NCBI GenBank assembly: GCA_030674155.1
Contig: CM060342.1
Span: 17,658,200-17,705,699, forward strand
From: Stramonita haemastoma
Taxonomy: Eukaryota; Mollusca; Gastropoda; Neogastropoda; Muricidae
DNA length: 47,500 bases
Direction: 5' to 3'
Part shown: in pieces, positions 1 to 14,949 of the stretch
Layout of the letters: each line of letters starts with the position of its first letter
How positions within the stretch are numbered: the first letter of the stretch is position 1
Made by a program: the position numbers and the translations under genes
Notes under the pieces: model-generated
Told to the model about the DNA's origin: nothing
Databases searched by the model: none
The model's input: the letters and a program-made list of their open reading frames with translations, nothing else

Positions 1-335
1 GCAAGGTAAATTAAAATTTAAAAAAAAGGCAAGCGCTTTGTCATTTTTCAATGAAAAAAAGTAATCAAACAACAATTTATGTACAAAAACATATATCACA
101 TTGCACCACCAACACCATCGCCAATAAACAACAAACACAAACAAAACACATACACACACAAACTCATAACAAAAAGTACCGATTTGAGATCATGGTTATC
201 AAAATGGCTTTTCTTCAGGGAAAACAATTTCAAAACTAGATCACTATGATATCATTTGGAATGACAGCGAGGATACGGCTAGCTTGTAAAACTAAAGCAA
301 CAACAACAAAAAAAGGATAACAGTGTTTAAAAAGC
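1..335. other. AT-rich DNA, nothing recognised
   Basis: A-rich sequence with short CA runs. The small open frame at 51-239 is built of Lys/Asn/Thr/His codons expected from A-rich DNA. No motif or repeat family is recognised. Confidence 0.5.
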
Positions 336-375
336 AACACACACACACGCACACGCACCACGACAACACACACAC

Positions 376-416
<41 letters not shown>

Positions 417-493
417 CAGTTAATACACGACTGTTCATATCGAGTGATAGTTTGGTCTAAAATCACAAGATGTAAAATAGACTTTAAACTGAA

Positions 494-559
<66 letters not shown>

Positions 560-564
560 CTCTC

Positions 565-650
<86 letters not shown>

Positions 651-662
651 ACACACACACAC
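336..662. repeat. CA and CT microsatellites
   Basis: A CA-rich block (336-414), a CT run (about 496-564) and a long CA run (565-662) follow in quick succession. Open frames crossing them on both strands encode only Ser-Leu, Thr-His or Cys-Val repeats. Confidence 0.95.
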
Positions 663-844
663 CACATCAACACGAAGCAGCAGAGATTTTTTTCAAGATG
701 GGTGGCCATGTTTTGTGTTCGACTTGGCTTCAAAAAATGTTTCTTCACCCCCACCCTCACCCCCACCCTAGAAAAAATCCAAACTAAAAAAAAAAAATCA
801 GCTAGCTGGAAGTGGTACCTCTTTTCTGTAGCAACTGCGATAGA

Positions 845-863
845 GGGGGGGGGGGGGGGGGGG
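845..863. repeat. 19-base G run
   Basis: Nineteen consecutive G, followed by G/A-rich sequence. A matching 22-base C run sits at 1050-1071 inside the neighbouring SINE. Confidence 0.9.
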
Positions 864-965
864 AGGGGGAGGAGAAACGGGGAAGGTAAAGCAATGAGGG
901 AGAGAGAGAGATGGACCCCACCCTCCACCATACTACCCCTACAGAACCTAAAGCTTTCCGATATT

Positions 966-1392
966 TCTGTGGCTATTGGTGGTCTAGAGGTAACGCATCC
1001 ACCTAGAAAACGAGCAGTTGTAGGTTTGATCCCAGTTTGCGCGCAAGCTCCCCCCCCCCCCCCCCCCCCCCACCCGAAAGTGGTGGTCTGTGTGGTAGCC
1101 TTTCGGATGAGACGACTCGCTGAAGTCCGTGAACAACACGCATTCAGACGCATGTAAAAGAATCCACGGTAACGAAACGAGTTGTCCATGGCAACATTTC
1201 TGCAGGAAGAAGCCACTCTCCAAGGGAAACAGATGCACATGCTAGACAGGACAATTATTTGTTTTTCACAAAGGGGGTGGCGCTGATCTTGTAATTGTAG
1301 CGACACGCTCTCCTCGGGGAGAGCAGCTGTAATTTCACGCAGAGAAATCTGCTGAGACTGAGAGTAGAATGCAGTTTGATGCATGATACAAT
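966..1392 (+). mobile_element. tRNA-derived SINE, family A, near full length
   Basis: The head has an A-box-like TGGTCTAGAGGTAACG and a B-box-like GTAGGTTTGATCCC about 40 bases on. The body contains TTTCGGATGAGACG, a CATGTAAAAGAATCCACGG block, then a GGTGGCGCTG...ACACGCTCTCC...GAGAGCAGC...AGAAATCTGCTG core. The same body recurs at 41455-41725, 17995-18255 and 34735-34850. The C run at 1050-1071 lies just after the head. It would be transcribed by RNA polymerase III and moved by a partner LINE; no LINE is seen here. Confidence 0.8.
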
Positions 1393-1399
1393 GTTACAT

Positions 1400-1517
1400 C
1401 TTTACTACTACTGCTGCTGCTGCTGCTTCTACTGATGCCTTCTGCTACTGCTGCTGCTACTTCTACTGCTTCTACTTCTAGCCTACTGCTTCCACTGCTG
1501 CTACTGCTGCAGCAGCT
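1400..1517. repeat. Imperfect CTG/CTA/TTC triplet array
   Basis: Triplets CTA, CTG and TTC alternate over ~118 bases directly after the family A SINE. Confidence 0.85.
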
Positions 1518-2423
1518 TTTGCGGCCAATAGAGTGAGTATGGTTACTATTATGTATTGTTACATCTTGCAATCAAACAGTCCCCCCCCCACCCTCTCCCC
1601 ACCACTATCACTCTATACTACTAAGCCCCCCCCCCCCTTCTTTTTCCCCCTCCCCACCTCCTCCTCTCCCTCCCTCTCTCAGCCGTGTGTTTCTGAATCA
1701 ACAGGGGGTTTCAATGTCATTTTACGGCCAATAATATTAAAATCAGGCTCATTTCATCAAAGTTTACAATTTTGGGAACGTATGTGATAAATGTTTCATC
1801 CGAGTTTTGATATAATATTGTAAAACAATCTTCAATTTTGCAAAATTTCAAAAATTAAAAAGACGGGTATTCCAATAATAAGTAATTATTCAACAAGTAA
1901 TAAATCATACATATGTCACCTCGCTGTTTCCGTTATAAAGCGGAGAGAAATAAACGATAAGTACTTATTCAACACAGGATTGCTCAAACACATTTCAACT
2001 GGTCATAGTCAATAACAGAATGATAAAGAAAGAAGGAAATTTTAATCTTACAACCAACATAATTATACCAAATATAATTTTACAAAATGATTACAAGTAA
2101 GTCCATTGAAGAAAAAAAGCGGGATCGTATGAAAAATTTTTTTTTTTAATTTTTCACTCGATCTCAGCTGTAGAGTAAAACAAACAAAAATCAAAGCATT
2201 CACTTTCGCAATTAGCACGTATTTAAAGTGTATGTCACAGTCGGTTTTTTTAGTAATAGAACGCCAGCACATTTCTTGTTGGATTGATGATTGAACAATA
2301 ACTGACGAGTACATCATACGATGTAGATACAAACTGTAGTGTGCAATTTGAAAATAAATATATTTCAAAATCAGTTTTCCACCTAGGCCTATAAGACCCT
2401 GTTGTTGTGTTCAGGTGTATACT
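1518..2423. other. AT-rich DNA, nothing recognised
   Basis: C-rich and CT-rich patches occur at 1580-1680; the remainder is AT-rich with no coding, tRNA or known repeat signal. Confidence 0.5.
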
Positions 2424-4428
<2,005 letters not shown>

Positions 4429-5124
4429 GCGGTTACAAGCTTATCTGTAAATGTCCGTAGCAAAATATTCCAAAAAAAACAAAACCAGAAAGAACCCCCC
4501 AATAAAAAAAAAAACAAACACCAAAAATGCACCATCACCCGAAAGAAACTTAACCCCTCTCAAAACAAACCACCCCCATCCCCCAAAAACCAAACAAAAA
4601 CACACCACAACAACCCCCCCACCCCACCCCACTCCAACTCACTCCCCCCTCCCCCCCAACAGAAAAGAAAGATAAAAAACAAAAATGCTACCCACAAAAC
4701 CAACCACAGCAACAAACCCCCCCCCCAAAAAAAAAAAAAAAAAAAAAATCCCATAGGGATGCGCTTTTCAACCCATATATAAGTGGTGCCCGTTTACTCA
4801 AAACTAAATAATAAAAAAAGAAAAAAAAAACAAGCAATGTCAATGCCAGTCCAAAATCAAATATTGTTTATAGCCCCGCCGACCACAGTGGCCGTATTAT
4901 GTGACGGTTTGGCCTTGTCAACAGTACCATCTTGTCATGGCCGCCAAAATAAATAATAAGCATGACTTTTTTTTTTAACACAAAAGATATTCACTTATAA
5001 AAGAGAAGAAAAAAAAAAACAGTCACTGAATAATCTTGATCATCACAGTCATTTTAGCACGTTTCACTCTGTTGTTCACAGATTGTTTTGCCTCTGCAAT
5101 CCTTTATAATTACGCAACAACAAA
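4429..5124. other. A/C-rich and AT-rich DNA, nothing recognised
   Basis: 4480-4750 is an A/C-rich strand with C runs and a terminal A run (about 4730-4747). The rest is AT-rich. Confidence 0.45.
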
Positions 5125-5154
5125 AGTAGTAGTAGTAGTATGTAGTGTAGTAGT

Positions 5155-5221
<67 letters not shown>

Positions 5222-5235
5222 CAGTAGTAGCAGCA
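5125..5235. repeat. TAG triplet array
   Basis: TAG triplets with a few TGTAG, TTAG and CAG variants. The same motif forms much larger arrays at 12265-13183, 31200-31890 and 38655-39500. Confidence 0.93.
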
Positions 5236-5489
5236 CACCACGTCGCATGATGCATGCTAGGTATGTTGGTGTCATCCATATCATAGGTCATAGTTGCCTC
5301 TCTACTCTTCCACAATGGATGGTTGGTGTTTTGTTTTTTAACGTGTACGTCAAACTTCACGAATATTGCTTTGCACTCCTCCACCTCAGCCTTATAGTTT
5401 CATTCAGAAAACTTGATGGGAAAAGGAAGCAAAAGCAATATCAGAAACCAGGAGGCAAAAAAAAAAATTCAACTTAAACGGAACAGTCA

Positions 5490-5568
5490 ACAAAGAATCG
5501 AACCTAGATTCCTGATCGCTTAAGACAGCAAGATTGATAGTCTAACCATGCTACCACTTCGCCCCTTT
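5490..5568 (-). mobile_element. tRNA-like SINE head
   Basis: On the minus strand GGGCGAAGTGGTAGCATGG (A-box-like) is followed about 50 bases later by CTAGGTTCGATTC (B box). The downstream side reaches an A/T-rich stretch near 5457-5470. It lacks good acceptor and anticodon stems, so I call a SINE head and not a tRNA gene. Confidence 0.55.
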
Positions 5569-6290
5569 CATCTCACCTACACCTCGGACACAAATTCGTG
5601 GTGGTTTTTTTTTTTGTGAAGCGCCTACACCCCGATCACGAGGAGTGGAGGAAGTGGTTACAAAATCTTCAGTGATGCTCCAACAGTCCACAAGACTAGG
5701 GGATAGGTGGAGGTGAAGAAGTACACCCCTATCACTATACCACAAGGAAGGATTTCATTAGTGAAGGGTTCATAAACATGTCAAGAAATCCAGGTCAAGA
5801 ATACGTCATTGTCTCGAGAAACTTGGAAAAAGTGCACGAAAAATCATACAGCTTGTGTACAGACAACCTTCCATACAACAGTTGTGGATAATACTGAACT
5901 TAAACTGAATGCAGAGCTTTTTCGAGACAAAACACTAGTGCTGACGATATCAAACGGCAAATCTTATCGGTAAGAAACAGCCACTTGAATTTTTAACCAT
6001 CATGAAATGTCATCAACTAGTACGAATAAAAACTTTTGATAAGTTCACTAACAAATAAAGAGTAAAAAAACAAAAAACAACGGTTTGAAAATACCCCCCC
6101 CCCCCCCCCTCTCCCCGAAAAAAAGAACCACACACAAAAAACACGACAAAAATTTTCAAAAAGAAAAATATACATCTAGTGGGTACTCTCTGAAACCTGG
6201 TGCATCTACTTTGTATACTTGTCATGAATTTTTCCTGTAAAAATTTAGCTCTACTAATAAAAAATTTAGCTCTACTGATTAGAAAGAACT

Positions 6291-6294
<4 letters not shown>
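5569..6294. other. Unassigned DNA
   Basis: Moderately GC-rich to about 5750, then AT-rich. No family was recognised. A run of about 17 C lies near 6094-6110. Confidence 0.4.

Positions 6295-6380
<86 letters not shown>
6295..6380. repeat. AT dinucleotide microsatellite
   Basis: About 86 bases of pure AT repeat. The copy with Tyr-Ile codons extends a short plus-strand open frame (6200-6382) that is not a gene. Confidence 0.97.
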
Positions 6381-6383
<3 letters not shown>

Positions 6384-6914
6384 TGTAAAGTTTAGTATCA
6401 AGACACTGGAGGTATGTCTAGCGCAGATTGATTAAAAGTAGACATATCAATACAAACAGCAAAATTCTTGATATTTCAAGCGTGCAGCTTTACAAAAACA
6501 CATAAATCATCACAATAAATCCCATGATTAAAAAATTCCCATCATTAAAAATACGTCAATGATACTCCTGAATTATATATTTTAAAAAAATTTGATAACC
6601 GCAGCACTAGTCAACGAAAAAGGCAGACTATTCCTGATTAAAAATACCTAGGTAAAGCACTGTAGTTCATTGGTAACTGGAGTTTTGTTCCACTATTCAC
6701 GGCCCATTCGACTGGTTGTTCTGTGTCAATTTGCTGCAACACCAAACAGGTTTAAACTTCTTGCGGAGATGACGGAAATGCTCAAGACGGCAAGCAATCA
6801 GTATCACAGATAAAATGGTATTCATCACTTTCAATTGAATTCTCAGAGAGTCTGATAAAACACCATTGCTATTGTTGAGAAATATTTGTTTCCCCTATTG
6901 TTAAAGAAGATGTA
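6381..6914. other. AT-rich DNA, nothing recognised
   Basis: No open frame, tRNA-like or repeat-family signal was found in this stretch. Confidence 0.45.
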
Positions 6915-7200
6915 GGATGAACGCTATAGCCAAGCGGTTAAAACTGATTTCAATCCCATGGGTCCATGAAGTCGTGGGTTCGAATCTCGGCGGCGTCTGG
7001 TGGATTTTTACGATATCCCGAGTCAACTTCAAGTGCACAACTGCCAGTGCCTTAATTCTCTACACACGCGTAACAGATCAAAATTAATATGCACAGTAAA
7101 GATGCGGTAATGTATGTTAGCGTTCGGTGGGTTACGGAAATACGAACACACCCAGCATACATCCCCGAAGTCGGAATGCAGCTACCTTAACAATGGGTGT
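6915..7200 (+). mobile_element. tRNA-derived SINE, family B
   Basis: A-box-like TATAGCCAAGCGGTTAAAAC (6925-6944) and a strong B box GTGGGTTCGAATCTC (about 6974-6988) have tRNA-like spacing. The body ends with CGGAATGCAGCTACCTTAAC; a close relative of that end is at 17800-17825, after another tRNA-like head. G/T-rich sequence follows at 7197-7230. Confidence 0.75.
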
Positions 7201-8535
7201 GGGTGGGGGGTGGGGGTGGGTGTGGTGGTGGTGAAACCCAGCCACATACGCAAAAAAAATGTCACCATTGGGCAACATCGAGCTCTAACCGAGGAACGAA
7301 AAAAAAACCTGTCTATAAGCACACAAAAAAAACAGTCTCAAAACATTTGTACCAAATCATAAAAGAAATCAAGGCATTTGAAATATTCGTGTTTTTAAAA
7401 ACAGCATGTAGGCTAGGCAGAATAAAGACATAACATAATCATTCCAAAGCTAGTTTTGTACATTACTTCAAAATAAATCCCCCAAAACAGCATTCAAATT
7501 CAGGAATAAGATACAACCCAGGCGGTGTTATATATCCACAACACAATAATACCACAGATTTAAAAATAAAAATCCTGATTCAAAATGCCACATAGGGTAA
7601 AAACAGCACTTGGCTAACACACACATGCACACACAAACTTTTAAAGGAAATTCTGAATACAAGCTGCGAAAATCAAGGAGTACAAAAACTTACAAGAAGC
7701 AAGAAAAACGCCAAATACTAAACGGGTCAAACATGGCGTGGAGGACAAAAATGGTTGTTTCCCCAAACCTCTGTCTCAGTCAATCTTAGGTTGCAATAAA
7801 GATGCTACTGATGATAACAATAGGAATGATAATAATAGTGATCATAATAAAAGTAGGAAGAAGAGGCAGAAATTAATAATAATAATCATGATGATATGAA
7901 TGTGATGATGATGATGATGATGATAATATAATAATAAATGATGATAATAATGGACATGTCTCGAGCGCTTTCCTTCCCTATTATAAAGGTAGCACGAAGC
8001 ACTTTACATTATACCAAAAAACACGTCTAGAGTATTGTACTCAAATACATAACGAATCAATACCACACATATACTGCATTGAAATATATATAGTGAGATT
8101 TGGGCGACGTACATTAACATTGCTTCCAAATAAAATACCAACACTCCCCCCCCCCAACCCCCCCCCAAAAAAAAAAAAGCAAAAAAAAAACGAACAAAAG
8201 GTGTTTTTTTTAGCCACGTCATAATTACTAGACTTTTTAGAGTACAGTTTTATAAAGATTTTTTTTCTCAAACCAGCTAAATCGATGACTATTACCTCGA
8301 GATACGTTTGCTAACTGGGAGCTGTAGGTAGATGTGTGTACCTAACGACCTCACCATAAAATATCACAAGTGAGGATTTATTTTCTGATATATTATACAG
8401 CAAAGTGGTGATTGATAAGAAGAAAAGCATTGTCAACAAAGCTTATTAATACACACAGCTACTTCAAATCTGAAATGCTGACTCCACACTGGGAAATGAT
8501 GTTAAGATAAGTTAAACAAATAAACACGATATAAA

Positions 8536-8538
<3 letters not shown>
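7201..8538. other. AT-rich DNA with simple repeats
   Basis: Includes a G/T-rich patch (7197-7230), GAT/AAT triplets (about 7868-7945) and C/A runs near 8145-8180. No gene signal is seen. Confidence 0.45.

Positions 8539-8570
<32 letters not shown>
8539..8570. repeat. Poly-A run
   Basis: Thirty-two A, followed by C/A-rich sequence. It could be a retroposon tail, but no element is recognisable upstream. Confidence 0.85.
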
Positions 8571-8572
<2 letters not shown>

Positions 8573-8877
8573 ACCACCAACAAAAAAACCACCCCAAAAC
8601 AAACTCCCCACAAACATGCAAAAATCATATTTGGCGAAAATATATATGATTTTTATAACTGAGGCTGCAGCTACACTGCTTTTAAGTGAAGCACTTTTTA
8701 TATAAAAAAAGAGTTATCTAATTCGTTCAGAAGGTAGCAGGTTTCAATAGTATAAAAAAAACAGGAGAAGAAAACTGCCACAGTGAAGTAACGATTTGTG
8801 ACTTTTACGAACACAGGTGATAAAATGTCAGCCAATGCCTCAGCCAATCAGCTGGAAAGCGTGATCTAAACAAAAGA

Positions 8878-8944
8878 ATATATATGTATATACACGCGTG
8901 ATTATATATATAATATATATAGATAGATATATATAGATATATAT

Positions 8945-8982
<38 letters not shown>

Positions 8983-9012
8983 TGGTGTGTGTGTGTGTGT
9001 GTGTGTGTGTGT
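8878..9012. repeat. AT then GT microsatellites
   Basis: TATATA-rich sequence (8878-8945) runs into GT repeats (8946-9012) with one GGTGG interruption. An AAT array follows at 9077-9121. Confidence 0.92.
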
Positions 9013-9075
9013 ACAATGAAGACCACAACGGCATAAAAAGGACTACATCATTGCTACATGAAGATTTTTACGGCT

Positions 9076-9122
<47 letters not shown>

Positions 9123-9434
9123 AAGAACAAAATCAGCAAATGGAACAAGTACAATACTTCAATGGCTTCTGCTACCTTGTTCAAGAATTGTCGAATATAT
9201 GCTCTCAACAAACCTCCAAACCCCGACAGTATAATCCCAATTGTAACGAGATAGCATAATCCCAATTGTAATGAAAAAAATCCCAAATAGTGTATACAAT
9301 AATCGATGGCCGTGTCATACTGGTTTGGTCTAGGTTTGTCCTCCGTATAGTGCAATCTTATACTTAAAAAATCATCTGCATAAAAATTACCTTTCAGAAT
9401 AAACAGAAAATTAGGAAAGAAATAAGGACATTTG

Positions 9435-9852
9435 TGACGCTCCACCACATAATGAGACGCATTGCACCAGGGGTCAATTTTTAGTTATTGATATGATATC
9501 AAACTGCAATGGAATGGCTTTACAGCACAAAAAACAGATTGAAAATGGGACAATATTAGGAAAAGTTATTGAAAGTTGAAATGCTAGACAGCAGGAAATG
9601 ACAACATGAGAAATTGACAAGTTTAGCATCCTAATAGGTGGTCAGAATGAGGCTTGGGTAATTGTAAAACACGTTTTAAGGCAAAAGGAAACAAAATTAT
9701 GATTTGATGTTTCACTATAAGGGAGAATAACGGCTATACTTTAATAATCAATCAAAATTTCAAAATTGCCAACTTGACCCTACCTGCCTTTAATGGCTCC
9801 TAGCGGAAAAGTGAGTTATGTGCTAAGCGACTCATTTCGTGGTGGAGCGTCA
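9435..9852. mobile_element. MITE-like element with inverted ends and target duplication
   Basis: The left end TGACGCTCCACCAC (9435-9448) is repeated exactly, inverted, at the right end as GTGGTGGAGCGTCA (9839-9852). Similarity continues inward as ATGAG(A/T)CGC on both sides. CATTTG flanks both ends (9429-9434 and 9853-9858), as expected for a target-site duplication. The 418-bp interior is AT-rich without coding sequence, so it would be a non-autonomous DNA transposon. Confidence 0.72.
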
Positions 9853-9870
9853 CATTTGGCCAAATGTGAC

Positions 9871-11717
9871 AAACACCAATAAGAGGAGTCCACAACACAA
9901 CGAAACCATTCCCAGAAGAAGCAATATTTTAGAATGAAAAAGACATGAATATATGTATATGGCCATCAAAATAATACAAGTACATTTTCAAACTGACTCA
10001 CAATTCAGCCTAAATGAACCCCCGATAGAGAGAGAGAGAAAAAAAAACACGATTATACTCAAGAAGAAAACCACTACAAACATCTGAAACTACGAAGTTA
10101 CAAAAATCAGGTAAACTATAAATTCTAGGTATTCTTTTTTCTCCTTGGACAAAGATATTTGAGGAACTGTAGATTAGGTCAAAGTCAAAAATTGAGAAAC
10201 AAAACCCCCAAAATGTTTAAAACAATGAAAACATAACTTTTCACCTTTCAGAAAAGTTCTGGAAAAAAAATGGCTCTGACAATTCAGTGAGATTGAAAAA
10301 CAGGATAATTCTGGAAACAACCACCTTACCCTGCATTGGCAATGCCTTGATGTATGGACTTACACACGAGATCAAATGTATAATGAAAAAACTTATGTCA
10401 AACTGTGGCGAGTGCTCAGCATTTTCGGGAAACAATGGTAGATTACGATGTAGAAAGTGAACATCAACAATAAAGGAATCTCAGTAAACGGAAACGAAAA
10501 ACAAAACAACAAAAAATAGAGCACCCTTGGCAGAGCCTCTCTCCCCTTCTCCATTCCCTGGCAAAAATAAAACCCAACTAAAACCCACCCCACCCACAAA
10601 AAAAAAATCCCTTACGAACCTTAGAAAATATCAGTTCATAAGTTTAACTACCCTTACCATTCAACAGTTACGTTTTTCATACAGAGAATGGAGGATTTAC
10701 CAAAAAACAAAATGACAAGCCAGTTTTCGAAAGAGAAATAATCAAAACAGCTGCTGCGCTTAACACCCAATATAAACAAAAATTAAGACAAGACAATAGC
10801 TTTAGGAAAGATTGAGAGAAAGCAAAACCAAATTTCATTAACCAAAAAGCTCGTCTCTGGTTGTGACGCAGTTAAGACGCTATACACCTGCACAGAAAAA
10901 CTGGTTCACTAGCCTGATTTTCCGTGTGAGTATACACGCTCATTGCCAGAACTTCAAACTGAGACATAATAATCTGAAATTTAAAACAAACTATCACATT
11001 TTGTCTTCACTTAAAGAGAATGTATAAGCAGTCTTTTTTTTTTTTAATGTGGAAAATGTTTGGACATACCTGTACATGGTCTAAAGGAAAACCACCAACA
11101 TCTAAAACAGTGTTGGAAAATAAAAATTCAGTATTCATCCCTATATGTCTACGAACGCTTTAACGAATATTGAAAAAAAGATTGTCTTGTTTTACGTCCA
11201 CATTGATACAGAGCGAAACATGCCAATAGGATCCTGTCCAACAAAAATAAAACCAGACTATCATTTTATGCCATTCACGCCCAATAAAATCTAAACGCTC
11301 GTTCTCTAAGTGTTTGTAAACGAAACTTGGGCTACCTTTGAAAAATGATTAAACAACTAACTTACTGAAAAAAACATCACGGTTGCATATTTTGCAAAAT
11401 CTCACCGTTGTAGAATCTTGGAGCTTGCCAAAACAAAAAGTAAAAAAAGACATCAAAATTATTGTCAATAAAACTACTGTGGTCTGGAGATACTCAAATA
11501 GATGTTATATCGGATGCCAAAAGAAAGCAAGTACATAAAACATTATTGCTTGCATGACTTTAAGCTGTTATCAAAACAAAAATAAAGCCATTGCAAACAA
11601 AGTGTCCATCTAGGAAAAAAAAAACCCACAACTTTCGTACCTTTAAAGTTCGTGTAGAAAAGAAAAAAACACGTCTATTTTAAAACCATAGAAAAAGTCA
11701 CGACATTAGGAACCTAC
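9871..11717. other. AT-rich DNA, nothing recognised
   Basis: Nearly 1.9 kb of AT-rich sequence with short open frames (10241-10435, 10393-10599, 10527-10715) that show no domain. A possible degraded tRNA-like head near 10860-10920 is too weak to call. Confidence 0.45.

Positions 11718-11810
<93 letters not shown>
11718..11810. repeat. GA microsatellite
   Basis: About 93 bases of GA with one GGA interruption. Confidence 0.95.
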
Positions 11811-11816
<6 letters not shown>

Positions 11817-12264
11817 GATTCTCTTTTGTACACGAGACCGAGTGGGTTATTCCCTTTGCTACTTCATAAGATCTTCAACTGCCATCGTATGACTTTAAAC
11901 AAATGTTTCGATCAAAAAGGATAATTCAAGTCAGCGAAAAAGAGGAGACACTTGTCAAATAATAGAGCAGCGAAAGAGTTAGGTCTGGCAACTTTATAGA
12001 AATAAACAGAACACTCACGGGGACGATCACAATAAATAAAAATAAGCAGAAAAAACAAGGTCTTATACAGTGGTCTTGTGTTAGCAGATGATGCCAATGC
12101 CACAAAGAAAATTAAAAAAACCCACACACCCCGAGATCATACGTACACAGTATGCTACATTGCTACGATCAAAGACATAATTATCTACCGTCAACAATGT
12201 CATTAGAAGTAGATATAAAAAGTAGTAGTTGAAGTAAATATTGTTGTAGTAGTAGACGTACAAG

Positions 12265-12445
<181 letters not shown>

Positions 12446-12477
12446 TTTTTAAAAAATCTATTTTTATTCTTTTATAT

Positions 12478-12790
12478 CGAGGATAATGGGATAAGCACTC
12501 TTGTGCTTTTTTCCATCCAGTCCCCGTGTGTATGCAGTTGTGTAAATATTGTCATCTGTTCCCACCGGCACACATGGCCTACTCTTACGAAAAGCGAACA
12601 GGATTGAACGTGTGCGCAAGATGTTCTCGTGCGTTCGCACACGGGGCCTCGGTCTACAGTCTCATCCGAAAGACTTTTGGGGAGAGCGGAGGTAGCACTA
12701 ATGTTAACTCCAGGGGAAAAATTCCCTCCAACGGAATCGAACTCGGTCGTCAAATTGCCAGCGCAAGCTCTGACCACTAGGCATCCGTCC
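12478..12790 (-). mobile_element. tRNA-derived SINE, family C
   Basis: The minus strand starts with GATGCCTAGTGGTCAGAGC (A box) and has GAGTTCGATTCC (B box). The body has CCCTGGAGTTAACATTAG, CTTTCGGATGAGACTG and CCCGTGTGCGAACGCA, and ends GTGCTTATCCCATTATCC. This matches 34953-35277 throughout. Open frames of 60-100 codons across it on both strands are incidental. Confidence 0.82.
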
Positions 12791-12797
12791 CCTAGCG

Positions 12798-13005
12798 GTA
12801 GTGGTAGTAGTAGTAGTTAGTGTGTTGTTGTTGTTGTTGTTGTTGTTGTTGTGTGTTGTTGTGGTGGTGTGGTGTGGTGTGGTGTGTATAGTAGTATAGT
12901 AGTAGTAGTGATGTGGGTGTGTGGTAGGTGGTGGTGTGGTGGTGTTAGTAGTAGGTATAGTAGTTAGTGTAGTAGTAGTGTAGTAGTAGGTAGTAGAGTA
13001 GTAGT

Positions 13006-13042
<37 letters not shown>

Positions 13043-13055
13043 AGTAGTAGTAGTG

Positions 13056-13100
<45 letters not shown>

Positions 13101-13113
13101 TAGTAGTAGTAGC

Positions 13114-13178
<65 letters not shown>

Positions 13179-13183
13179 CAGTC
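12798..13183. repeat. TAG, GTT and GGTGT mixed array
   Basis: Directly follows the family C SINE: TAG, then GTT triplets, then GGTGT, then long TAG runs. Thr/Leu/Tyr open frames on the minus strand come from this array. Confidence 0.93.
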
Positions 13184-14949
13184 ACAGCAGAAGTAGAAAT
13201 TAAAGTAGTAAGGTAGCAGTAGCAGTAGAAGTGGTCATTGTGTAGCAGTAGTATCCTTACTATTATCATAATCATCGGACTGAAATAGAGATCATACCCG
13301 AATATAAACAACGCGCAAAACCCCAACATCAAATTTGCAAAGAGTGTCTGCATTAAAAATTGTGCACTATGTTGTTGGCTTTTTTTTATTGTCATCATCG
13401 CAAACTCTTTATTCTGGAATCTTGTCTGCTTGGCAAAACTAAAGTCATTTGTGTGAGGCAATAATTATCTTTTCTGTAATAAGTGGTCATGTGCAGAATA
13501 CTGTCCATCTCATAATTATAACAAAACATTAAACTCTTGAGGAAAAAAACGAAAAGAGAACTTTTTTCAGGTACATCTTCAATGGCTCCCGACACCCGTT
13601 TTATTTTTCTTGAATACAAAACAAAACTGATATGACTCGACTGAAAGAAAAATACGTTTCACTCGTAAGCTGGTATCCTTTTGACTTAGCTTGCATTTGG
13701 GTTGGGTTTTTTTTTTTTTTTTTTACAATGCTAGCAGTCATTTTCTGAACAATATCACAGACCAACACATCTCTTGTTCCCCTTTTTTGCTTATTGAGGA
13801 CTTTGAGGAGAGTGACAATGGGAAACCAAACAGTCAACATGCCAGATAACACATACTTAGTCCATTTACTTATTAGGCCATGTTTGTGACTGTCTGCCAA
13901 ATAAGCTTTTGTGTTTTTTTAAAGGCTGCCAAAAGGATATCAGACAAAAGTAAACAAACAACACTAGTAGTATAAAAATACACATAAAACTACCTGCCCC
14001 TCCCCTCCCCCCCCTCCCCCCCCAAAAAAACAAACACACACACCACACACACACACACAACAAACAAACAAAACCCGCCAACAGCAGAATCTCTGCGTGT
14101 TGAAACAGTTTGTTTGTAATTGCCTTCATAGTGAGTTTGAAAGTGAGTTTGTAACTACCGTTACGGTGAGTTTGTAACTACCGTTACAGCGAGTTTTTTG
14201 TGATAAAATTACTCCCCTTTTAGCAAGGCCCCTTCCCCCCATTTTTTGGTCCACATTATATATATGTCAATATTTAAAAGTATGGGAATCAAAACATGCA
14301 AAAATATTTACAGCTCTTAAGTAAATGGCAAGTAATAGCATGTGCTCATTGTTTATCACAAACTGCTATCCTTCCAAAATGTTTACTATGACCTCTTTTG
14401 ACAAGACCCTTGGTAAATAATTATATATTGTAATTATTAAAAAAAACCGCATCCCCCACCACCTCCACCATCCCTCCATCTCCCCCCCCCCCCACCAAAA
14501 AAAATCAGCAAAGGCAAAGCAAAAGTCAATATTGAGAGAAGTCAGCTGTTGTTTATCTCCTGTTTTTACCTAGTAGGCTATATTCAATACGCTTCCATTT
14601 AAGGTTTATCACAATTCTTTTCCAGACCATATTTTTTCCATCAAATTTCAAAACTTAACACTCCCAAAACTGACCGAAGACAAACGAATTCCATGCCCAA
14701 AAACTTGTCTCTGAATGCTTTGGGTAATGAAACTGTAGAGTTGATCACTTGCTTTTCCAAATCTTGGGAAAACTCGAAATTGCACCTGCTCAAAATACCA
14801 GGATTTGATCTGTAACAACAAATAAAAAACGGGTAAAAAAAAAAGGTATGACACAAACGAAAATGATACATTTGTCTTTTGAAATAAATTACTTCCCTTG
14901 AGAGGATGCTTTTTTCCTTTTCTTCCTGTCACCTCATCCTCACCTACTG
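13184..14949. other. AT-rich DNA, nothing recognised
   Basis: Contains a T run (about 13706-13724), a C-rich/CA patch (13995-14065) and three near repeats of a GAGTTTGTAACTACCGTTA unit at 14130-14195. No gene was recognised. Confidence 0.45.

Noticed and set aside
416..1384. 322-codon minus-strand open frame
   Set aside because: It runs through CA, CT and G repeats and a SINE; the product is mostly Cys-Val and Arg-Glu repeats.
9068..9448. 126-codon minus-strand open frame that looked like a retroelement fragment
   Set aside because: It includes an AAT array and duplicated ATAATCCCAATTGTAA segments (9231 and 9257); no reverse transcriptase motif could be supported.
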